Shown here: one piece after another, positions 8,863-17,806 of the stretch | How the letters are laid out: each line of letters opens with the position of its first letter | Numbering within the stretch: the first letter of the stretch is position 1 | Source: Polaribacter sp. IC066 | GTDB lineage: Bacteria; Bacteroidota; Bacteroidia; Flavobacteriales; Flavobacteriaceae | Assembly (NCBI RefSeq): GCF_007997085.1 | Contig: NZ_VORR01000032.1 | Coordinates: 1 to 51,506 of the forward strand | DNA length: 51,506 nucleotides | Direction of reading: 5' to 3' | The notes under the pieces: model-generated | Told to the model about the DNA's origin: nothing | Database searches by the model: none | What the model saw: only the letters and a program-made list of their open reading frames with translations | Made by a program: the position numbers and the translations under genes

Positions 8863-10239
8863 CTATATAATTTTCTTAATCAATTTAAAATATTTAAAAG
8901 GCGGATATTTTAAGGGCAAATCAATCCAAGTTGGTGTTGTTACAACAGCTCTTTTATGACTAAAAGCTAAAAAACTTTCTTTACCATGATAATTTCCCAT
9001 GCCGCTATTTCCGACTCCGCCAAAAGGTAAATTATGATTGCTAATATGCATTAATGTATCATTTATACAAGCGCCACCAGAGGTAGTTTTTGCTAAAATC
9101 TCTTTGGCTTTCTTATTTTTTCCGAAATAATAAAAAGCCAAAGGTTTTTCATTCTTGTTGATATAATTAATAGGTTCCTCGATATCATTAAAAGTAAGTA
9201 CTGGCAAAATAGGACCAAATATTTCTTCTTGCATAATCTTAAAATCAGGCTTCACATCATCTATAATTGTTGGTGCAATAAATTTTTGTTTCACATCCAC
9301 TTCTCGGCCAGTATGTATGCTACCTTGATTTAGCAAACCACTTAATCGTTCTGTTGCAGTCTCGGTTACAATACGCGGGTAAAAACGACTTTGTTTTAAA
9401 TCAGAACCGAACATTAATTTGATATTCTCGGCAATTTTGTTCAAAAGTTCCTCTTTAATAGACTGATGTGCAAAAAGATAATCTGGTGCGATACAGGTTT
9501 GCCCTGCATTAATTAATTTACCCCAAGCAATACGCTTTGCAGCAATCTCAAGATTGGCATCAGCATCAACAATGCAAGGACTTTTTCCGCCTAATTCTAA
9601 AATTATAGGTGTTAAATTTTCAGCAGCGGCTCTCATCACAACTTTACCAACTTTAGAGCTTCCTGTAAAGAAAATAATATCAAAACGTTGTGAAAATAAT
9701 ATCGTATTTGTTTTTCGCCCACCTTGAACAATGCTGATATAATTTGAGTCAAAAATTTCTAAAATCATATTTTCCATGACGCTAGCAACATTTGGGGTAT
9801 CTGGTGATGGTTTTAAAACACAACAGCAACCCGAAGAAATAGCCCCAACTAAAGAATTGAGAAGCAACTGGAAAGGATAATTCCAAGGTGCAACAATTAA
9901 AGCAATCCCTAAAGGTTCGTATATTATATTGCTCGATGAGGGCAGCAAATGAATTGGTGTTGCTACTTTCTTAGGTGCCGACCACTTTTTCAAGTTCTTT
10001 ATATGATGCTCAATTTCATTGAGAACAATACTAATTTCTGTTAAATAGGTTTCTTCTGGTGATTTATGCAAATCATCCCACAAAGCATTCTCAATTTTTA
10101 CTTGATAGTTAAGTATTGCTTTTTTTAACTTATGAAGTTGGGCTATTCTAAAACCAATATCTTTTGTTTTTTGTGTTGAAAAAAAAGCTTGGTGATCTGC
10201 AATATATGTAATAATTAAATCTTCTGATGTTTCTATCAT
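8863..10239 (-). CDS. Aldehyde dehydrogenase (class 3-like)
   Basis: NAD(P)-dependent aldehyde dehydrogenase of 458 residues, the length of the class 3/fatty-aldehyde group. Catalytic Glu sits in LELGGKSP and catalytic Cys in NAGQTCIAPDY. FFTGSSKVGK is the cofactor loop, and LPFGGVGNSGMG the C-terminal signature. The last 20 residues (ending FKLIKKII) are hydrophobic and basic, as in membrane-associated class 3 enzymes. It lies 11 bp after the SDR and 20 bp before the lipoprotein hydrolase, all minus strand. An SDR alcohol dehydrogenase feeding an ALDH is a common pairing for converting long-chain alcohols to acids; here that is inferred from context only. Confidence 0.93.
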   Translation of the reverse strand: MIETSEDLIITYIADHQAFFSTQKTKDIGFRIAQLHKLKKAILNYQVKIENALWDDLHKSPEETYLTEISIVLNEIEHHIKNLKKWSAPKKVATPIHLLPSSSNIIYEPLGIALIVAPWNYPFQLLLNSLVGAISSGCCCVLKPSPDTPNVASVMENMILEIFDSNYISIVQGGRKTNTILFSQRFDIIFFTGSSKVGKVVMRAAAENLTPIILELGGKSPCIVDADANLEIAAKRIAWGKLINAGQTCIAPDYLFAHQSIKEELLNKIAENIKLMFGSDLKQSRFYPRIVTETATERLSGLLNQGSIHTGREVDVKQKFIAPTIIDDVKPDFKIMQEEIFGPILPVLTFNDIEEPINYINKNEKPLAFYYFGKNKKAKEILAKTTSGGACINDTLMHISNHNLPFGGVGNSGMGNYHGKESFLAFSHKRAVVTTPTWIDLPLKYPPFKYFKLIKKII

Positions 10240-10250
10240 TGCACTGATTC

Positions 10251-11057
10251 TTACTTTTTATGACCTATAAAATGCTCCATCGTTTTATAAATACCCAATA
10301 CTTTACCTGCAAACCAATCAAACACATCAATCGACATAAAACCTTGCCCTAATCTTGTGAATCTGTACAAATATCCTGGAATGGCGACCATTCTTTTCTT
10401 TTGTTCTATCGCCTTAACAATGGTTAAAGCGGCAGCTTCTGGATTCAAAATTGGTATTTTCGATTTTACGCCATCAAACATTCCGGTATTTATGTAATAA
10501 GGCATAATTGTAGTAACGTGTACCTCTTTTTTTAGCTGTTTCATTTCGATACGTAAACTATCAGACCAGCCAATTAAAGACCATTTACTTGCTGCATACA
10601 CCGACATTTTAGGGTTCGAAATTAAACCTCCAGAGGAAGCAATGTTGCAAATATGACCAGCATTTTGATCAAGCATTCCTTTCAAAAATTCCTTTGTTAT
10701 AAACATGGGTGCATTTGCATTAATTTCCATTGTTTTTAAGATATCTAATGTAGTATGTTCGTGAAAATATTTTCCGGCAACTATACCAGCATTATTAATC
10801 AGAACATCAACAACACCTATTTCTTGTTTTACTTTTTTGGCTGTTTTTTCTATTTGACTGATATCAGAAACATCCACAATAAATCCCTTAATAATGCCCT
10901 TGCTAAAAAACTCTGAAATAGTTTCCGTAATTTTTGATTGATTAATATCCCAAATAATCACTTTTGCGCCTTGTTCTAAAAACAAACGTGCCATAATTTT
11001 ACCAATACCAGATGCGCCTCCTGTTATTAAAACTGTTTTACCCTTCATTTGTATCAT
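10251..11057 (-). CDS. Short-chain dehydrogenase/reductase
   Basis: Classical SDR of 268 residues. The nucleotide-binding TGGASGIGK is near residues 11-19, NNAG near 88, and the catalytic YAASK near 153. The C-terminal part (RFTRLGQGFMSIDVFDWF) resembles membrane-associated SDRs acting on lipid substrates. ATG at 11057 gives MIQMKGK; ATG at 11048 (MKGKTV) is an equally good start. It is the first gene of the operon that continues into ALDH and hydrolase. A -7 element at 11088-11095 and a 16-bp dyad at 11117-11132 lie just upstream, so it should have its own Crp-type promoter. Confidence 0.92.
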   Translation of the reverse strand: MIQMKGKTVLITGGASGIGKIMARLFLEQGAKVIIWDINQSKITETISEFFSKGIIKGFIVDVSDISQIEKTAKKVKQEIGVVDVLINNAGIVAGKYFHEHTTLDILKTMEINANAPMFITKEFLKGMLDQNAGHICNIASSGGLISNPKMSVYAASKWSLIGWSDSLRIEMKQLKKEVHVTTIMPYYINTGMFDGVKSKIPILNPEAAALTIVKAIEQKKRMVAIPGYLYRFTRLGQGFMSIDVFDWFAGKVLGIYKTMEHFIGHKK

Positions 11058-11087
11058 ACTAGAAAATTTTGAACACTATTATAAACG

Positions 11088-11132
11088 TAAAAATAGCACA
11101 ATCGTAAAATTTAGACGATAACAAATGTTATC
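11088..11132 (-). promoter_or_regulatory. Crp-type operator plus -7 element for the SDR operon
   Basis: A perfect inverted repeat GATAACA-AA-TGTTATC occupies 11117-11132 (centre 11124.5). On the minus strand a TATTTTTA element (5 of 6 match to TAnnTTTG) starts at 11095, exactly 29.5 bp away. The expected transcription start is near 11083, giving a leader of about 25-35 nt. The dyad lies between the stop of a Crp-family gene and its downstream operon. This is the class II activator position, so local activation by that Crp protein is likely (inference). Confidence 0.55.
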
Positions 11133-11136
11133 ACTT

Positions 11137-11715
11137 TTAATGCGCGTTTTTTAAGCGACTTAAATGTACAGAACTAATAGTTAGATAAGAAGCGATTAAA
11201 TGTTGTGGCACTCGCTGAAATATTTCAGGAAAATTGGTGGTTAAATTATTATACCTATCCAACGGAGTTTGAGTATAAATGGCTTGAATTTTATCGTTGA
11301 ACATAAAAAAGTACTCTTCCGCGAGTAACCTGCCCAATTTTTCGCCATTTTTCAATATTTCATAACCACTTAATAACATATCAAGTGACATTGTTACCAC
11401 TTGAGTATCTTCTAAAGCCTGAATTGAATAGTTTGAGGGTATTTGCTTTAAAAAACTTTTATAATCGGTAGCAAAAGTATTTTCTATAGCAAAATGAAAT
11501 GTTTTTTCCTCTCCATTATTATCCACAAAATAAAACCTCAACACCCCTTTATTTATAAAAAAAACATCTTTACATATATTTCCTTCCTGAAGAATAATCT
11601 CTTTTTTCTTAATTTCCTTTGTTTTAAACATAGAAGAATAATTAACCCATTCTTCATTACTAATTTCAATAAAACTAGAAATAACTTGGTGTATATTTTT
11701 GATTTGCTCCTTCAT
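11137..11715 (-). CDS. Crp/Fnr family transcriptional regulator
   Basis: Protein of 192 residues, the typical length for Bacteroidota Crp-like regulators. A cyclic-nucleotide-binding-like beta barrel occupies about 20-120 (ILQEGNICKDVFFINKGVLR, EEKTFHFAIENTF). A dimer helix is followed by an HTH ending ASYLTISSVHLSRLKNAH. The usual Glu of the recognition helix (xxE..xR) is replaced, so its target should differ from classical TGTGA or TTGAT. No FNR-type cysteine cluster is seen at the N-terminus. The gene sits 80 bp upstream of the SDR operon with a perfect 16-bp dyad between them, which suggests a dedicated activator. The effector is unknown. Confidence 0.85.
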   Translation of the reverse strand: MKEQIKNIHQVISSFIEISNEEWVNYSSMFKTKEIKKKEIILQEGNICKDVFFINKGVLRFYFVDNNGEEKTFHFAIENTFATDYKSFLKQIPSNYSIQALEDTQVVTMSLDMLLSGYEILKNGEKLGRLLAEEYFFMFNDKIQAIYTQTPLDRYNNLTTNFPEIFQRVPQHLIASYLTISSVHLSRLKNAH

Positions 11716-11882
11716 TTTAAAAATAAAATAGATGTTGAGATGCTAATTTATGCGGATTAAAAACGGTACTACAATTATAAATACTTAAATACTAACTACA
11801 ATTATATTCTCTTATTTTGTAATTTTCAATAGCTAAAGTATATTTTTAAGCCTTTAGAAACAAATCAAACTATAAAAACTAA

Positions 11883-11910
11883 AAAATCCTGAACAATTGT
11901 TCAGGATTTT
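11883..11910 (-). terminator. Palindromic terminator downstream of sucB
   Basis: A perfect 28-bp palindrome (arms AAAATCCTGAACAA and TTGTTCAGGATTTT) lies 54 bp after the sucB stop. On the minus strand it is followed by a T-rich run, as expected for intrinsic termination of the sucAB transcript. Its symmetry and T-run on the other strand could also serve plus-strand transcripts. Confidence 0.75.
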
Positions 11911-11964
11911 AATAACTAAAAGTTTTGTTTATTGACGCTATTTTATCTTTTTTCTAAAAAGAGA

Positions 11965-13191
11965 TTACATCTCTAGTGCCCGCTCTATATTTCCATCCAT
12001 CAATAATTCTTCAGGATTTTCTAAAGCTTCTTTAACGGCTACTAAAAACCCAACAGATTCTCTACCATCAACAATTCTGTGATCATAAGATAAAGCTACA
12101 TACATAATTGGCTGAATTACAATGCCGCCATTTACTGCCATAGGTCTGTTTACAATGTTGTGCATTCCTAAAATTCCACTTTGTGGAGGGTTGATAATTG
12201 GCGTAGACAACATCGAACCAAAAACACCACCATTGGTAATTGTAAAAGTTCCGCCGGTCATTTCATCAATCGTAATTTGCCCGTCTCTTGCTCTTAAAGC
12301 CAAACGTTTTACTTCAGATTCAACACCTCTAAAAGATAAATTCTCTGCGTTTCTAATTACAGGAACCATTAATCCTTTAGGACCAGAAACTGCAATAGAA
12401 ATATCTTGAAAATCTTGTTTTATTTGAAAATCTCCATCAATCATAGAATTAACATCAGGATACATTTTTAACGCTCTTACTACTGCTAATGTAAAGAAAG
12501 ACATAAAACCTAACCCAACACCATGCTTCGATTTAAAGTTTTCTTTAAATTTTGTACGCAAATCAAAAATTGGCTGCATATTTACTTCGTTAAAAGTAGT
12601 TAACATAGCCGTTTCATTTTTTACAGCAACTAAACGTTCTGCAACTTTTCTGCGCAACATAGACATTTTCTTACGCTCTGTATTTCTAGATCCGTTTGCT
12701 GGCTGCGTTCCCATAGAAGGCACCGCTTTTACAGCATCTTCTTTAGTAATTCTACCATCTTTACCGGTTCCTTTAACAGAAGAAGACTCGATTCCTTTTT
12801 CTGCTAATACTTTTTTAGCTGCCGGCGAAGGTGTTCCTGATGCATAGGATACTGCTTTCGGAGCCTCTTTAGCAACTTCTTTCTTTTCTGTTTTCTTTTC
12901 TTCTTTTGGCGCTTCTGCTTTTTTAGAAGATGCATCTGCACCCGGCTTTGCAGCACTTGTGTCTATTAAGCAAACCACTGCACCAACGGCCACAGCATCT
13001 CCTTCTTCTGCTTTTAAAGTGATAATTCCGCTTTCTTCAGCAGGCAATTCTAATGTTGCTTTGTCAGAATCTACTTCTGCAATTGGTTGATCTTTTTCAA
13101 CGTAATCTCCATCTTCAACTAACCAAGCTGCAATTTCTACTTCTGTAATCGATTCTCCTGGAGAAGGAACTTTCATTTCTAAAACACTCAT
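11965..13191 (-). CDS. sucB: Dihydrolipoamide succinyltransferase, E2 of 2-oxoglutarate dehydrogenase
   Basis: E2 component that transfers the succinyl group to CoA in the TCA cycle. At 408 residues it has the normal SucB length with a single lipoyl domain. Lipoyl domain: residues 1-78, lipoyl-lysine in [11 protein letters not shown]. Ala/Pro/Lys-rich linker: about 80-120. E1/E3-binding domain: about 121-157 ([16 protein letters not shown]). Catalytic acyltransferase domain: about 180-408, with [10 protein letters not shown] (His and Asp of the active site). It lies 218 bp downstream of sucA. The spacer holds a perfect stem-loop and a pair of near-identical 19-bp repeats. Confidence 0.97.
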   Translation of the reverse strand: MSVLEMKVPSPGESITEVEIAAWLVEDGDYVEKDQPIAEVDSDKATLELPAEESGIITLKAEEGDAVAVGAVVCLIDTSAAKPGADASSKKAEAPKEEKKTEKKEVAKEAPKAVSYASGTPSPAAKKVLAEKGIESSSVKGTGKDGRITKEDAVKAVPSMGTQPANGSRNTERKKMSMLRRKVAERLVAVKNETAMLTTFNEVNMQPIFDLRTKFKENFKSKHGVGLGFMSFFTLAVVRALKMYPDVNSMIDGDFQIKQDFQDISIAVSGPKGLMVPVIRNAENLSFRGVESEVKRLALRARDGQITIDEMTGGTFTITNGGVFGSMLSTPIINPPQSGILGMHNIVNRPMAVNGGIVIQPIMYVALSYDHRIVDGRESVGFLVAVKEALENPEELLMDGNIERALEM

Positions 13192-13209
13192 GGTTTCTTG
13201 TTTTATAGA

Positions 13210-13351
13210 TGCTAAACTTATTTTAGCACTTTATTTAATTATTTTAACTCTTACTTTTTCTTTAAGTTTTTCGAAAACTTAAAGATTTTTATTATTTGGG
13301 CGTTTTAACAGGCTTTCCACTGTATCTTTTTATGCTAAACTTGTTTTAGTA
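13210..13351. repeat. sucA-sucB spacer: 19-bp direct repeat pair and an 11-bp stem-loop
   Basis: TGCTAAACTTATTTTAGCA at 13210-13228 recurs at 13333-13351 with three changes. Each copy is itself nearly self-complementary. Between them, 13260-13284 is a perfect 11-bp stem (CTTTAAGTTTT / AAAACTTAAAG) with a 3-nt loop. On the minus strand, which carries sucAB, the stem is not followed by a T-run. An RNA-processing or stabilising role is therefore more likely than termination (inference). Confidence 0.5.
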
Positions 13352-13409
13352 TCCTATAATTAGCCATACGATAAGCATAAAAAGGATGCCGTTTCAATCC
13401 TTAACGCGC

Positions 13410-16142
13410 TTACTCGTTATTAAAAACACTGTCTATAACTGCTCTATGTCTTTTCTTAAAACGTGTACTAGAACCCGCTGCAGGTACTGCATAATATTTT
13501 CTAGAACGCACAGTTAAATTTTTCAACTCAAAACGTTGCAACATATAACTCCAAGCACCCATATTTCTTGGCTCTTCTTGCGCCCAAATATATTCTTCAA
13601 TATTTGGATATCTATCGATAATTGCTTGAATTTTTTCTTTGTGTAAAGGAAATAATTGCTCAATTCTTATCAGAGCAACGTCTTCTCTTTCTAATTTTTC
13701 TCTTTCTTCTAATAAATCATAATAGAATTTACCCATACAGAAAACTAATTTCTTTACATTTTCTGGATTTAAAGTATCATCAATTACTTCTTGAAATTCG
13801 CCATGTGCTAAATCTTGAATAGAACTAACCACTTTAGAATGACGTAATAAACTCTTTGGTGTAAAAACAATTAATGGTTTTCTATAATTGCGTTTCATTT
13901 GACGACGCAATAAATGGTAGAAATTAGCAGGCGTTGTACAATTTGCAACCGTCATGTTATCTTCTGCACACAATTGTAAATAACGCTCTATTCTTGCCGA
14001 TGAATGCTCTGAACCTTGCCCTTCATAACCGTGAGGTAATAAAACCACAATTCCGTTTTGAGATTTCCATTTATCTTCTGCTGCAGAAATATATTGATCA
14101 AAGATTATTTGAGCTCCGTTAGAAAAATCTCCAAACTGCGCTTCCCAAATTGTTAATGTATTCGGATTTGCCATTGCATATCCGTAATCAAAACCTAAAA
14201 CAGCATACTCAGACAACAACGAGTTGTAAATTGTCATTTGCCCTTTAGACTTTGGATTTAAGTTTAATAAATTAATTCTTTCTTCAGTAACCTCATCACG
14301 CAAAATAGCATGTCTATGAGAGAACGTTCCTCTTTCTACATCTTGTCCTGAAATACGAATATTAAATCCTTCTTCCATTAAAGAACCATAAGCTAAATTT
14401 TCTGCCATTCCCCAATCTAATTGAAAGGTTTCAAATGCCATTTTAGCTCTTCCTTGCAAAATACGTTCTGCCTTTTTTACAAAATTTGATCCTTCAGGAG
14501 CTGTAGAAACAACTTTTGCAATATTATTTAAACTGTCTTCTGGATACTTTGTATCTACTGATCGTAACATGGCTTCTTGATCTTCACGCTCAAAACCTTT
14601 CCAAGTAGATTCCATAAACTCCTCTACTTTAGAGTTTTTATCTTTTTTAGAATTGTCAAATTCTTTTTCAAGCATTTCTTTAAATTCATCTGTAATTTCT
14701 TTTACATACGATGAACTAATTGAATTTTCTTCAAGTAATTTATCAGCATAAATATCTTTAGGATTTTTATGTTTAGAAATTGCTTTGTAAAGCTTTGGTT
14801 GCGTAAAACGAGGTTCATCTCCTTCGTTATGACCATATTTACGATAACCTAATAAGTCAATAAAGATATCTGTTTGAAATTTCATTCTGAATTCTAGTGC
14901 CATTTGCATAGCATGACAAACAGCTTCTGTATCATCTGCATTTACGTGCAAAACAGGAGACAATGTTACTTTTGCAACATCGGTGCAATAGGTACTTGAA
15001 CGAGCATCTAAATAATTTGTGGTAAAACCAATTTGATTGTTTACAACAATATGAATAGTTCCGCCAGTTTTATAGCCATTTAATTTGGCCATTTGCACTA
15101 TTTCATATGCAATTCCTTGACCTGCAATTGCGGCATCTCCGTGAATAACTATTGGTAAAATTTTACTAGAATCGCCAGCATATTTTCTATCTATTTTAGC
15201 TCTTGTAATCCCTTCTGCAACAGCGGCAACAGTTTCTAAATGTGATGGATTTGGCACTAAGTTCATTTTAATTTCATTACCATCTCTGTAGGTTTTACTC
15301 AATGTTAAACCTAAATGATATTTTACATCACCATCGATATCTTCATCTTCGAAATCTTTACCTTCAAACTCACTAAATAAATCTCTAACTGGTTTTTTAA
15401 AGATGTTTACCAACGTGTTTAAACGCCCTCTGTGCGCCATTCCTAAAACACATTCTTTAACGCCGTAAATTTCTGCAGCATCTCTTAACATTACGCTAAT
15501 TCCAGGAATTAGTGTTTCTCCGCCTTCTAAAGAGAAGCGTTTTTGACCAACATACTTCGTTTGTAAAAAACTTTCAAAAGTTACTGCCTGATTTAATTTG
15601 CCTAGAATATACTTTTTAGCTTCGGTAGAATATTTTGGATGGTTATCGTTTTCATTCAAACGAGTTTGCCACCATTTTAATTTCTCTGGATTTCGCATGT
15701 ACATATATTCTACTCCGATAGAATCGCAATAAATATTACGTAAATGATCTATAATTTGAGACAAGGTTACTTTTCCTAATCCTAGAATTTCTCCGGCAGA
15801 AAAATAACTACCTAAATCTTTTTCTGATAAGCCAAAAGTTTCAATATCTAAAGATGGTTGATATTGTCTTCTTTCTCTAACAGGATTTGTTTTTGTAAAT
15901 AAGTGACCTCTAGTTCTATATCCATTTATTAAGTCTGCAACAAGAAATTCTTTTTTAACTTCTTGCGGAATTTCTACAGAAACTTCTTCTTCTTTTAAAG
16001 AGTAATTTTCATTTGCAAGATCATATCCTTGAAAAAAACTTCTCCAGCTTGGTTCTACTGAATCTGGATGTATTAAATATTGGTCGTATAAATCAGCTAT
16101 AAAACCTGAGTGTGCTGCGTTTAAGAACGAAAATTTATCCAT
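13410..16142 (-). CDS. sucA: 2-oxoglutarate dehydrogenase E1
   Basis: Thiamine-diphosphate-dependent E1 that decarboxylates 2-oxoglutarate in the TCA cycle. It has 910 residues, in the normal 900-950 range. The N-terminal E2-binding segment begins FLNAAHSGFIADLYDQY. The ThDP region contains LGMAHRGRLN, HGDAAIAGQG and NNQIGFTT. The C-terminal transketolase-like part carries LLPHGYEGQGSEHSSAR, and EEPRNMGAW is near the end. The gene is upstream of sucB on the same strand. A CAAAAATA on the plus strand (TATTTTTG on the minus) at 16182-16189 would place the transcription start some 35 nt before the ATG. No anomalies. Confidence 0.98.
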   Translation of the reverse strand: MDKFSFLNAAHSGFIADLYDQYLIHPDSVEPSWRSFFQGYDLANENYSLKEEEVSVEIPQEVKKEFLVADLINGYRTRGHLFTKTNPVRERRQYQPSLDIETFGLSEKDLGSYFSAGEILGLGKVTLSQIIDHLRNIYCDSIGVEYMYMRNPEKLKWWQTRLNENDNHPKYSTEAKKYILGKLNQAVTFESFLQTKYVGQKRFSLEGGETLIPGISVMLRDAAEIYGVKECVLGMAHRGRLNTLVNIFKKPVRDLFSEFEGKDFEDEDIDGDVKYHLGLTLSKTYRDGNEIKMNLVPNPSHLETVAAVAEGITRAKIDRKYAGDSSKILPIVIHGDAAIAGQGIAYEIVQMAKLNGYKTGGTIHIVVNNQIGFTTNYLDARSSTYCTDVAKVTLSPVLHVNADDTEAVCHAMQMALEFRMKFQTDIFIDLLGYRKYGHNEGDEPRFTQPKLYKAISKHKNPKDIYADKLLEENSISSSYVKEITDEFKEMLEKEFDNSKKDKNSKVEEFMESTWKGFEREDQEAMLRSVDTKYPEDSLNNIAKVVSTAPEGSNFVKKAERILQGRAKMAFETFQLDWGMAENLAYGSLMEEGFNIRISGQDVERGTFSHRHAILRDEVTEERINLLNLNPKSKGQMTIYNSLLSEYAVLGFDYGYAMANPNTLTIWEAQFGDFSNGAQIIFDQYISAAEDKWKSQNGIVVLLPHGYEGQGSEHSSARIERYLQLCAEDNMTVANCTTPANFYHLLRRQMKRNYRKPLIVFTPKSLLRHSKVVSSIQDLAHGEFQEVIDDTLNPENVKKLVFCMGKFYYDLLEEREKLEREDVALIRIEQLFPLHKEKIQAIIDRYPNIEEYIWAQEEPRNMGAWSYMLQRFELKNLTVRSRKYYAVPAAGSSTRFKKRHRAVIDSVFNNE

Positions 16143-16181
16143 ATAAGTGTTTATACTTTATTGTAAAATATTAGAATAAGG

Positions 16182-16189
16182 CAAAAATA
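16182..16189 (-). promoter_or_regulatory. Candidate -7 element of the sucAB promoter
   Basis: TATTTTTG on the minus strand matches the Bacteroidota -7 consensus TAnnTTTG in full. It lies about 40 bp upstream of the sucA ATG. No good TTTG -33 partner is seen at the expected spacing, so activation by another factor is possible. Confidence 0.4.
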
Positions 16190-16265
16190 CAATTTTTAGT
16201 AATAATGCACTTGCTTATTTTAAACATAAGCTGATAAAGTTTTATTAAAATTTTTAAATAAAATA

Positions 16266-16296
16266 TTTGGCAATATTCGAAAAAGGTATATATTTG
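16266..16296 (+). promoter_or_regulatory. Bacteroidota-type promoter of tRNA-Asn
   Basis: TTTG at 16266-16269 and TATATTTG at 16289-16296 are separated by 19 bp, an exact match to the Bacteroidota housekeeping promoter (TTTG-N19-TAnnTTTG). The mature tRNA begins 33 bp further on. This is a good internal reference for -7 elements in this genome. Confidence 0.8.
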
Positions 16297-16328
16297 CACT
16301 CGCTAAACACAGACACTGTGTAGCAAAC

Positions 16329-16402
16329 TCCTCCTTAGCTCAGTTGGTTAGAGCATCTGACTGTTAATCAGAGGGTCCTTGGTTCGAGTCCAAGAGGGGG
16401 AG
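16329..16402 (+). tRNA. tRNA-Asn (anticodon GTT)
   Basis: A 74-nt cloverleaf. The acceptor TCCTCCT pairs with AGGGGGA with one T-G wobble. The D arm has GCTC/GAGC, and the anticodon loop is CTGTTAA with anticodon GTT. The T arm is CTTGG-TTCGAGT-CCAAG, and the discriminator base is G. CCA is not encoded. It stands alone with its own promoter and terminator, between sucA (divergent) and a gene-poor stretch. Confidence 0.97.
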
Positions 16403-16403
16403 C

Positions 16404-16437
16404 AAAAAAGTCTTATCAATTTTGATAAGACTTTTTT
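16404..16437 (+). terminator. Intrinsic terminator of tRNA-Asn
   Basis: A 16-bp perfect stem (AAAAAAGTCTTATCAA and its complement) with a 2-nt loop ends in a six-T run. It directly follows the tRNA and is symmetric enough to work in both directions. Confidence 0.9.
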
Positions 16438-17155
16438 ATTTTATACAACTCTGTAAATCAGCTACTTAAAAAACAAAAAACACCAAAAATTTTATATATT
16501 CAACACTTTTGATGTTTGCCTACACCTTAAAATTTCTCTGAAAAAGTAATGAATTATGTTTTTAGAGCTGCATTTATTCTTTATAATTTTACAAATACTA
16601 TGGAATATAAAAAGCTAAATCTGCGCCATTTTTCTAAAAAACGAGTTTAAAAGTTTTTCGAATTCTTAATTAGTTGCATTTAAGTGTGATAAATAACAAG
16701 TACATCTAATCCAAAAGTTATAAAATTTTATAATTTAGGCACAAATAATAGAAAGTTTAAAAAGGAAGAATTCTATATTTCTAACTCTTGTAAAGTGGGT
16801 TATTAAATCTTTAATTTTAATATTAAAAAATGCTGCCGAAGTATTTGTACTTCAATTGTCAAAATAGCCAAGTATATTTTTATGGTGAATTAACATTTTT
16901 CTAGCAGTACTATTGACGCTTTTAAACTGTACCTGTCCTGCTTTTTTTTAACGCTTCTTATATTCATACAGTTATCAAGTTTTTTATTTGCTCACTTTAT
17001 TTACAAAATCAACATCATTGTTGCCCACTTTCTTTTTACATCATAAAAAAAATAACATTCATGAAACTACAATAACCATACAAATACTACACCCCTAAAA
17101 GTTATAAACATCCGCAGAAAAATAAACCTTCTATCGATAAAATTAACAACTATTT
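16438..17155. other. Gene-poor spacer, about 700 bp
   Basis: AT-rich DNA without a supported reading frame on either strand. I see no repeat shared with the MITE-like family and no TGACC dyad. It may contain decayed sequence, given the pseudogene that follows. Confidence 0.5.
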
Positions 17156-17789
17156 TCATTTAACAGAACCTAATAATTGATGCGCTCTTAAATCTTTTAA
17201 AAGTATATGCATGTATTAATTTATGTTTCTAGTCGCCTTTTTTGTTGCTGCTACTTCTATTTCTGTCCGCCATAATACGTCTCTTTCTTTTTCTGAACAA
17301 ATACAAAAAAGAGAAGTCTCTGTTGTATATACTTGATAGCGTACTTCTTCATTTTTGGAATAAAAATGTTGATTACCCAAATAATCTTCGAAAGTTTGAA
17401 ATTTATTAGCAAAGCTTTGATAGGAATCTATCACATTTACACTGCGCTCTTTACAAATAACTTTGGTAAAAAGGATGGCATCAAATTTAGCACCAAACAA
17501 TTGCTTTTTGATGTTGTTAAGTTGTTGCAAAGGTTGCTCATTCGTTGTAAATTCAGCTTCAAAAAAATCGATACTTTTTGCCGCACTAACCTTTAAGCTC
17601 TCTAAAGCATTCACTACTTTATTTTCAAATACAGCTAATAGCTCTTTATCTACAGTTAAACCAATAACAAGAATCTTTTTTGGCTTAAAAGAGGCTATTT
17701 CAGGATTTTTCTATTGTTTTACCATCTTACTACAAGAACAAGAGGCAAGTATAATTGTAGTAGATAAAAGCAACAATTAGTTTTTTATG
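17156..17789 (-). pseudogene. Decayed lipoprotein gene at the end of the uspA operon
   Basis: A 132-codon open frame (17216-17614, GTG start) is only the middle of a longer gene. Upstream in the same frame are KNPEIASFKPKKILVIGLT.., preceded by a TAG after KMVKQ and by a lipobox-like IILASCSCS. The expected MKKLIVAF start sits in another frame and its ATG reads ATA. Downstream of the TAA at 17216-17218 the frame continues YMHILLKDLRAHQLLGSVK to TGA at 17156-17158. I count at least three lesions: start/frameshift, TAG and TAA. The core resembles a Bacteroidota lipoprotein family I know only as hypothetical, with a WKNPE..KILV.G motif and a late FCIC..ERDVLW motif. It follows three UspA genes and probably once belonged to that operon. 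Confidence 0.7.
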
Positions 17790-17806
17790 GTACCCGTTTA
17801 ATCCAA

